The position numbers and the translations under genes were made by a program. A DNA stretch of 64,000 bases from Sphingomonas taxi (GTDB taxonomy: Bacteria > Pseudomonadota > Alphaproteobacteria > Sphingomonadales > Sphingomonadaceae): NCBI GenBank assembly GCA_003240625.1, contig QFMX01000005.1, forward strand, positions 186,001-250,000, given 5' to 3'. Shown here piece after piece: positions 59,247-64,000 of this stretch; position 1 is the first letter of the stretch, and each line of letters opens with the position of its first letter. The notes beneath the pieces are model-generated. The model had not been told where the DNA came from and did not search any database. It worked only from the letters and a program-made list of their open reading frames with translations.

Positions 59247-59327
59247 TTGCGAAAAGGGGCGTGTCGCCTATATAATGCAGATCACCCCGCACTCCACCCG
59301 AGTGCGTATCCCAGCTCGCGAGTGCCC

Positions 59328-59984
59328 ATGCCAGAAGTCATTTTCCCCGGTCCCGAAGGCCGTCTCGAAGGTCGTTTTGCGCCGGGTCCGCGTCCGCGCG
59401 CGCCGGTCGCGATGATCCTCCACCCGCATCCGTCGGCCGGTGGCACGATGAACAACGCGATCGTGCAGCAGCTCTACAAGACCTTCCAGCGGCGCGGGTT
59501 TGCGACGTTGCGGTTCAATTTCCGCGGCGTGGGCAAGAGCCAGGGCGTGTTCGACAACGGCGTCGGCGAGCTGAGCGATGCGGCGAGCGCGCTCGACTGG
59601 GTGCAGAGCTTCCATCCCGAGGCGCAGACGACGTGGATCGCGGGCGTCAGCTTCGGCGCGTGGATCGGCATGCAGCTGCTGATGCGCCGTCCGGAAATCC
59701 GCGGGTTCATATCGGTGGCACCGCCGGCCAATTTGTACGACTTCACTTTCCTCGCGCCCTGCCCGTCGAGCGGGATCATCATCCAGGGCGAGGCCGACGA
59801 GGTCGCGACGCCGGGCGCTACGCAGAAGCTGGTGGATAAGCTGCGGACGCAGAAGCACATCACGATCCATCACGACACGATCCCGAAGGCGAACCACTTC
59901 TTCGAGCACGAGATGCCGGAGCTGATGGGAAGCGTGGACAAGTATCTCGACATGCGGCTGGACCCAAACTCGCCGATCCGGTGA
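59328..59984 (+). CDS. Alpha/beta hydrolase (COG2945 type)
   Basis: A 218-aa hydrolase with a short, lid-less fold. HPHPSAGGTMNN forms the oxyanion part, GVSFGAWIG the nucleophile elbow (Ser108), and the catalytic His is in KANHFFEHEMPE. The start at 59328 (MPEVIFPGPEGRLEGRF) is typical for this group. Substrate unknown. It is divergent from the cysteine desulfurase pair. Confidence 0.9.
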   Translation: MPEVIFPGPEGRLEGRFAPGPRPRAPVAMILHPHPSAGGTMNNAIVQQLYKTFQRRGFATLRFNFRGVGKSQGVFDNGVGELSDAASALDWVQSFHPEAQTTWIAGVSFGAWIGMQLLMRRPEIRGFISVAPPANLYDFTFLAPCPSSGIIIQGEADEVATPGATQKLVDKLRTQKHITIHHDTIPKANHFFEHEMPELMGSVDKYLDMRLDPNSPIR

Positions 59985-59987
59985 CCT

Positions 59988-60127
59988 CTCTTCTCCCCTC
60001 GGGGAGAAGGTGGCGCGGCAGCGTCGGATGAGGGGGAGTTGGGATGGGCTGGCGCGCGCCAACTCCCCTCTCCCTTCCCACCGCAAGCGTGGCGGGCCCC
60101 TTCCCTCTCCCCGCAGGGGCGAGGGAG
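59988..60127. repeat. Dispersed palindromic repeat, family F
   Basis: CTCTTCTCCCCTCGGGGAGA and CCTCTCCCCGCAGGGGCGAG form the outer arms; the centre has GGGGGAGTTGGGATG and CCAACTCCCCTCTC. It lies at the convergent end of the hydrolase and the small membrane protein gene. Confidence 0.82.
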
Positions 60128-60307
60128 TTAGAGTGTCCAGATCGCTACGTTGGCCAGCAACACCGCAGCCATGATCAGCATTAGCACGCCCTTTTTCGTA
60201 TCCTGCTTCTTCACGATCAGCACGATCCCACCGATCAGGCAGGCGAACATTGCCAGCATGGCGATGGCGGGAGCTGCGGCGGCGATGCTGGTGAGGGCGG
60301 CGTTCAT
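60128..60307 (-). CDS. Small membrane protein, two helices
   Basis: A 59-aa protein, MNAALTSIAAAAPAIAMLAM onward, with two hydrophobic segments (about 10-31 and 39-57) joined by a basic VKKQDTKKG loop. No family was recognised. It is isolated on the minus strand between a repeat and a divergent gene. A GTG start four codons upstream (60319) is also possible. Confidence 0.7.
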   Translation of the reverse strand: MNAALTSIAAAAPAIAMLAMFACLIGGIVLIVKKQDTKKGVLMLIMAAVLLANVAIWTL

Positions 60308-60406
60308 GCCGTCCGATACGCCACCCTGGCCTGGGATTGAAGCGCGTTGACTTCGCGTGCCGCGGGGCAATAGCTTGGCAACCTCGATCGGAGGCTCGGA
60401 GGTATT

Positions 60407-60988
60407 ATGCTGGCCTTTCTCGCGATGATTGCCGCGCAGGCCCCTCCCCCGAGCGATTGCCAATACGACAAGCCCGCAATGATGGCACTCGACGAACGCG
60501 CGTTCGATCAGACCATGACGGGCGGCTGGCGCACGCTCGCCAATGCCGGATGCGATGCGCAGGCCGCCGACCTGATCGCCGAATGGCGCGCGGGTCATCC
60601 CGCCAACCCGCGCACTGCCGGGCTGTTGCAATGGCATGAAGGCCAGTTGCGCGCGAACGCCGGACAGACGGCACGCGCGATCGCGCTGTTCGAAGCCGCG
60701 CGAAAGCCGGCGGAAGAGGATGGGAGATTCGGCTGGAACCTCTATGTCGACGGCAGCATCGCGTTCCTGCGCCGCGACCTCGCCGGACTGGACACCGCCC
60801 GCGCCAAGCTCGCCGCGCTCCCCCGTCCGGCCGGTTATGCTCCGGTCGGTCCAGACGGGAAGCCACGCGCCTATGCTTGGCCTATGAACCTCAACATCCT
60901 CGACGGCTTCGTCGCGTGCTGGAACCGGAGCTACCAGCAGGCCTATGCGTGCGCGAAGCCGGCGGTGAAGACCCTGCCGCCAGAGTAA
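60407..60988 (+). CDS. Exported helical (TPR-like) protein, unknown function
   Basis: A 193-aa protein with a short signal (MLAFLAMIAAQAPP). Helical pairs such as AQAADLIAEWRAGHPANPRTAGL and GQLRANAGQTARAIALFEAAR resemble tetratricopeptide repeats. Three Cys are present (SDCQYD, NAGCDA, AYACAKP). Gene spacing and codon use look genuine. No specific family was recognised. It is convergent with the dehydratase gene, which begins on the next base. Confidence 0.72.
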   Translation: MLAFLAMIAAQAPPPSDCQYDKPAMMALDERAFDQTMTGGWRTLANAGCDAQAADLIAEWRAGHPANPRTAGLLQWHEGQLRANAGQTARAIALFEAARKPAEEDGRFGWNLYVDGSIAFLRRDLAGLDTARAKLAALPRPAGYAPVGPDGKPRAYAWPMNLNILDGFVACWNRSYQQAYACAKPAVKTLPPE

Positions 60989-61951
60989 TCAGCCCGCCAT
61001 CGCCTTTGCATAGGCGGCAAGGTCGACGTTCCCGCCGGACAGGATGACCAGCAGCCCGGGTTCGAGCGCCACCTTGCCAGCCAGCACTGCCGCCAGCCCG
61101 ACCGCGCCGCCCGGTTCGATCACCAGTCGAAGCTTCTCAGCCGCCCAGCGTTGCGCCGCGGCGATCTGCGGTTCGCTGACCGCGGCCCCGATCGCGTCGC
61201 GGCGGGAGAGGACGTCGAACGTCAGCGAGGACACGCGTAACGTCTGGAGCGAATCGCAGGCGGTCGGCGGCGGGTTGGGACCGACGGGTTCGATCCACGA
61301 TGCTTCAAGCGAGCGGCGCATGTCGTCCCAGCCTTCGGGTTCGACGACGGTGATCGCGCTGTCCTTCAACGCCAGCGCGATGCCGGCCGAGAGACCGCCG
61401 CCGCCGCACGGCACGATCACGCGAGTCGGCGCTCCTAATCCCAGCACCGCCATCTGTGCGGCCGCTTCGATTCCCGCGCTCCCCTGCCCCTCGATGATCC
61501 ACGGATCGTCGAAGCTCGGCACCAGCGTCGCACCGCGTGCCTCGGCAAGACGCCCGGCGATCGCCTCGCGACTTTCGGTCGCACGGTCGTAGGTCACCAC
61601 CTCCGCCCCAAGCGCAAGGGTCGATTCGCGTTTCAGTCGCGGCGCGTCCGACGGCATCACGATCGTCGCCGCCATCCCGAGCCGCTTCGCCGCCCAGGCC
61701 ACGCCCTGCGCGTGATTGCCCGACGAAAACGCGACGACGCCTTTTTTCCGTGCGGCGTCGTCCAATGCGGTGAGCCGATGCCACGCCCCGCGAATCTTGA
61801 ACGCGCCGATTGGTTGCAACGATTCAGCCTTGAACGCGACCGGTACACCCTTGATTTCGCTCAAAAACAGCGGGGTCGGCGGAAGGATCCGCGCGATCTT
61901 TTCCGCGGCGTCCCGCACCCCCGCCCGCGTTGGCTGTCGCAAAATCGTCAC
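60989..61951 (-). CDS. Threonine/serine dehydratase-like PLP enzyme
   Basis: A 320-aa fold-type II PLP enzyme. The PLP Lys52 lies in IGAFKIRGAWHRL, the Asn region is SSGNHAQGVAWAAK, and the phosphate-binding loop is CGGGGLSAGIAL. It has no C-terminal ACT domain, which fits catabolic threonine dehydratases, serine racemases and threo-hydroxyaspartate dehydratases; sequence alone does not separate them. It starts with GTG at 61951. Convergent with the exported protein gene. Confidence 0.88.
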   Translation of the reverse strand: MTILRQPTRAGVRDAAEKIARILPPTPLFLSEIKGVPVAFKAESLQPIGAFKIRGAWHRLTALDDAARKKGVVAFSSGNHAQGVAWAAKRLGMAATIVMPSDAPRLKRESTLALGAEVVTYDRATESREAIAGRLAEARGATLVPSFDDPWIIEGQGSAGIEAAAQMAVLGLGAPTRVIVPCGGGGLSAGIALALKDSAITVVEPEGWDDMRRSLEASWIEPVGPNPPPTACDSLQTLRVSSLTFDVLSRRDAIGAAVSEPQIAAAQRWAAEKLRLVIEPGGAVGLAAVLAGKVALEPGLLVILSGGNVDLAAYAKAMAG

Positions 61952-62088
61952 ACACTGGCTCCTATGCGGCCAACCCTATTTACATGGGGGGCAAGCGACC
62001 GTAGATCGCCCTTCCGCTGCCCCATGGGACTTCCAACCGCAAGGCAGTGTTTTCGTAATTTGTCTCAGGACATTGGAGGTCCCTTGAA

Positions 62089-63324
62089 TTGGTCAAGCAT
62101 CATATCGCGCTGGGGTTAGCGAAAGCCCATTCGACCGCCGACACCTCCCGCATCGGGAGCGGCATCGACATCGCTAAAGGGCGCCCGGTCAACCCGGTAA
62201 CGCTCGTTCGTCCGCACGCTGCTGCGCGCGCCGCTCGGTTCTTCGTCGAGAAGTTCCCGGGCCGCTCGATGTATGCGGTGAAGGCGAACCCGTCTCCCGA
62301 ACTCCTGCAGATCCTGTGGGACAACGGCATCACGCATTACGACGTGGCGTCGATCGCCGAAGTGCGCCTGGTCGCACGGACGCTCCCCGAGGCTACGCTG
62401 TGCTTCATGCACCCGGTCAAGGCCGAGGAAGCGATCGCCGAGGCGTATTTCACGCACGGCGTCCGCACCTTCAGTCTCGACAGCCTGGAAGAGCTCGACA
62501 AGGTCGTTCGCGCTACCCGCGAAGCTACTGACCTGACGCTCTGCGTGCGTTTGCGCGTGTCGTCGGAGCATTCGAAGCTGTCACTGGCGTCGAAGTTCGG
62601 CGCGGCGCCGCACGAAGCCAAGGAGCTGCTGTTCGCGGCCCGTCAGGCAGCGGATGCACTCGGCATCTGCTTCCATGTCGGTTCGCAGGCGATGACCCCG
62701 GAGGCCTATTCGAACGCGATGGAGCGTGTCCGTGCGGCGATCGTCGAGGCGGCGGTCACGGTCGACGTCATCGACGTCGGTGGCGGCTTCCCGTCGTCCT
62801 ATCCCGGCATGGAGCCCCCGCCGCTCGAGCATTTCTTCGAGACGATCCACCGTGCGTTCGAATCGCTGCCGGTCAGCTATTCGTCCGAGCTGTGGTGCGA
62901 GCCGGGCCGGGCGCTGTGCGCGGAATATTCGTCGATCATCGTGCGCGTCGAAAAGCGACGCGGGACCGAGCTGTACATCAACGACGGTGCGTATGGCGCG
63001 CTGTTCGATGCGGCGCATATCGGCTGGCGTTTCCCGACCGAACTGCTCCGCGAGCCGGACAGCCGTGCGAAGGACATGGAGTTCAGCTTCTATGGTCCGA
63101 CGTGCGACGACATGGACTATATGGTCGGCCCGTTCATGCTGCCCGCGGACACGCAGGCCGGCGATTATATCGAGATCGGCATGCTCGGCGCCTACGGCTC
63201 GGCGATGCGGACCGCGTTCAACGGGTTCGGATCGGACGAAACGGTGATCGTCACCGACGAGCCGATGGTCTCGCTGTATGACGAGCGGTTCCAGGACCTC
63301 GCGTCGAACGTCGTCAAGCTGTAA
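62089..63324 (+). CDS. Ornithine/lysine decarboxylase family protein (PLP, alanine racemase-like fold)
   Basis: A 411-aa fold-type III decarboxylase. The PLP Lys65 lies in MYAVKANPSPELLQIL, the Gly-rich phosphate loop in DVIDVGGGFPSSYPG, EPGR in LWCEPGRALCAEY, and the catalytic Cys339 in PTCDDMDYM. These place it with ornithine/lysine or carboxynorspermidine decarboxylases; the specificity is not decided by eye. It starts with TTG at 62089, nine bases after GGAGG. The next gene is a deoxyhypusine-synthase-like protein, so the pair probably makes a polyamine. Confidence 0.92.
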   Translation: MVKHHIALGLAKAHSTADTSRIGSGIDIAKGRPVNPVTLVRPHAAARAARFFVEKFPGRSMYAVKANPSPELLQILWDNGITHYDVASIAEVRLVARTLPEATLCFMHPVKAEEAIAEAYFTHGVRTFSLDSLEELDKVVRATREATDLTLCVRLRVSSEHSKLSLASKFGAAPHEAKELLFAARQAADALGICFHVGSQAMTPEAYSNAMERVRAAIVEAAVTVDVIDVGGGFPSSYPGMEPPPLEHFFETIHRAFESLPVSYSSELWCEPGRALCAEYSSIIVRVEKRRGTELYINDGAYGALFDAAHIGWRFPTELLREPDSRAKDMEFSFYGPTCDDMDYMVGPFMLPADTQAGDYIEIGMLGAYGSAMRTAFNGFGSDETVIVTDEPMVSLYDERFQDLASNVVKL

Positions 63325-63353
63325 CCAAGCTTTAGTACCGCGCCCTTCTTCCT

Positions 63354-63457
63354 CCCCTCCCGTTCACGGGAGGGGTCGGGGGAGGGCTTGTCCGCGAGCG
63401 TGGCGTTCGCGGATATATCAGTCCCTCCCCTAACCCCTCCCGCAAGCGGAAGGGGGA
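63354..63457. repeat. Dispersed palindromic repeat, family E
   Basis: CCCTCCCGTTCACGGGAGGG hairpin at the left pairs with the right half CCCCTCCCGCAAGCGGAAGG, similar to 9499-9602. It lies in the spacer between the decarboxylase and the next gene, as that copy does between ilvB and ilvN. Confidence 0.8.
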
Positions 63458-63472
63458 TTTATGGAGCATGTT

Positions 63473-64000
63473 ATGACCGAAGACTCCCGCATCGACGCGC
63501 AGCGCAAGGCGGAACTCCTTTCCACCACCGTCGAGCATATCGACATCACCAGCTTCGACGCGCGGCCGATCGTCGACGCGATGAAGAAGATGTCGTTCAC
63601 CAGCCGCGACCTCGGCCGTGCGACCGACATCTACAACCAGATGCTGGCCGACAAGGACTGCACGATCTTCCTCGTGATCGCGGGCTCGACGAGCGCCGGC
63701 GGTTGCATGGACCTGTATGCCGAGCTGTTGCGCAACAACATGATCGACGGCATCGTCGCGACCGGCGCGACCATCGTGGACATGGATTTCTTCGAGGGCC
63801 TCGGCCACAAGCATTATCAGGCGCTCGAAGTGCCGCACGACGACGTGCTGCGCTCGCTGATGATCGACCGGATCTACGACACCTATATCGACGAGGAAGA
63901 GCTCCAGCACGTCGACCACACGATCTTCGAGATCGCCGAAACGCTCGAGCCGCGCCCGTATTCGAGCCGCGAGTTCATCCGCGAGATGGGCAAGTATCTC
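63473..64000 (+). CDS. Deoxyhypusine-synthase-like protein (3' end outside window)
   Basis: The first 176 residues are present; the catalytic Lys lies beyond the window. Segments VEHIDITSFDARPIVDAMKK, MSFTSRDLGRATDIYNQM, CTIFLVIAGSTSAGGCMDLY and RNNMIDGIVATGATIVDMDF match the deoxyhypusine synthase fold. Bacteria lack eIF5A, so these homologues are thought to make other polyamine products; homospermidine synthase activity has been reported for some. With the decarboxylase upstream, this suggests a homospermidine or related route. The start at 63473 has GGAG nearby; an in-frame ATG lies at 63461. Confidence 0.88.
   Translation, partial: MTEDSRIDAQRKAELLSTTVEHIDITSFDARPIVDAMKKMSFTSRDLGRATDIYNQMLADKDCTIFLVIAGSTSAGGCMDLYAELLRNNMIDGIVATGATIVDMDFFEGLGHKHYQALEVPHDDVLRSLMIDRIYDTYIDEEELQHVDHTIFEIAETLEPRPYSSREFIREMGKYL

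Noticed and set aside
1003..63457. Reading the many inverted repeats as a CRISPR array or as plain Rho-independent terminators.
   Set aside because: They are dispersed single copies, not regularly spaced arrays, and they lack the T-run of intrinsic terminators. The two in-gene copies also argue against a pure terminator role.

Overview
The window is about 64 kb of high-GC chromosome from an alphaproteobacterium, most likely Sphingomonas or a close relative. Pointers are the cobA–DUF2849–cysI–DUF934–cysH sulfur operon, UPF0262, a ChpT-type phosphotransferase beside the chemotaxis genes, SPOR-domain proteins, a large TonB-dependent receptor with an Ala/Thr/Pro-rich N-terminus, and many palindromic intergenic repeats. 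Most of the window is core metabolism and housekeeping. No phage, transposase, integrase or CRISPR array was seen.

Layout. 1-5.8 kb: end of a dihydroorotase-like gene that lacks the usual catalytic motif, a ParA / small DNA-binding-like protein / SPOR lipoprotein operon, a divergent SEL1-SPOR protein and small exported proteins. 5.8-14.2 kb: serB and miaA (divergent, overlapping starts), ilvB-ilvN-ilvC, a YceI protein, then leuA behind a leucine-rich leader peptide and attenuator-like stem. 14.3-19.2 kb: pterin genes folB, a FolM-like reductase and folE, then a TonB-dependent receptor. 19.7-22.7 kb: formaldehyde detoxification (adhC, VOC protein, fghA), then small DUF2945 and SWIB proteins. 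22.9-27.9 kb: tRNA-Arg(CCT), followed by a less GC-rich block of orphan exported or membrane proteins that looks like an accessory region. 28-34.8 kb: DnaQ-type exonuclease with BRCT, GH130 enzyme, SDR, alpha/beta hydrolase, selO, astD. 35-39 kb: assimilatory sulfate reduction. 39-42.5 kb: dnaB, UPF0262, a GH25-like protein with a degenerate active site, cdd. 42.5-48.5 kb: cheA-W-Y-B-R and chpT. 48.7-53 kb: JAMM peptidase, rluD, rpoH, an amine oxidase, mtgA. 53-56.5 kb: ybaB, dnaX, the SRP RNA gene and two Arg-rich secreted proteins. 56.6-60 kb: ferredoxin and two tandem cysteine desulfurases. 60-64 kb: a threonine-dehydratase-like enzyme, an ornithine-type decarboxylase and the start of a deoxyhypusine-synthase-like gene, which suggests polyamine synthesis.

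The most unusual feature is the dispersed palindromic repeats: about seven sequence families and some twenty copies of 55-150 bp. Nearly all lie between genes, often just after stop codons. Two copies lie inside open reading frames without breaking them: one in an FAD amine oxidase (51217-51271) and one in a cysteine desulfurase (57713-57830). Each adds a low-complexity peptide to an otherwise conserved enzyme. A second notable point is the leuA leader, with five Leu codons in a 14-codon ORF followed by a 13-bp inverted repeat that contains its stop codon.

Coordinates come from reading frames and visible start signals. Functions rest on recognised motifs, without database searches.
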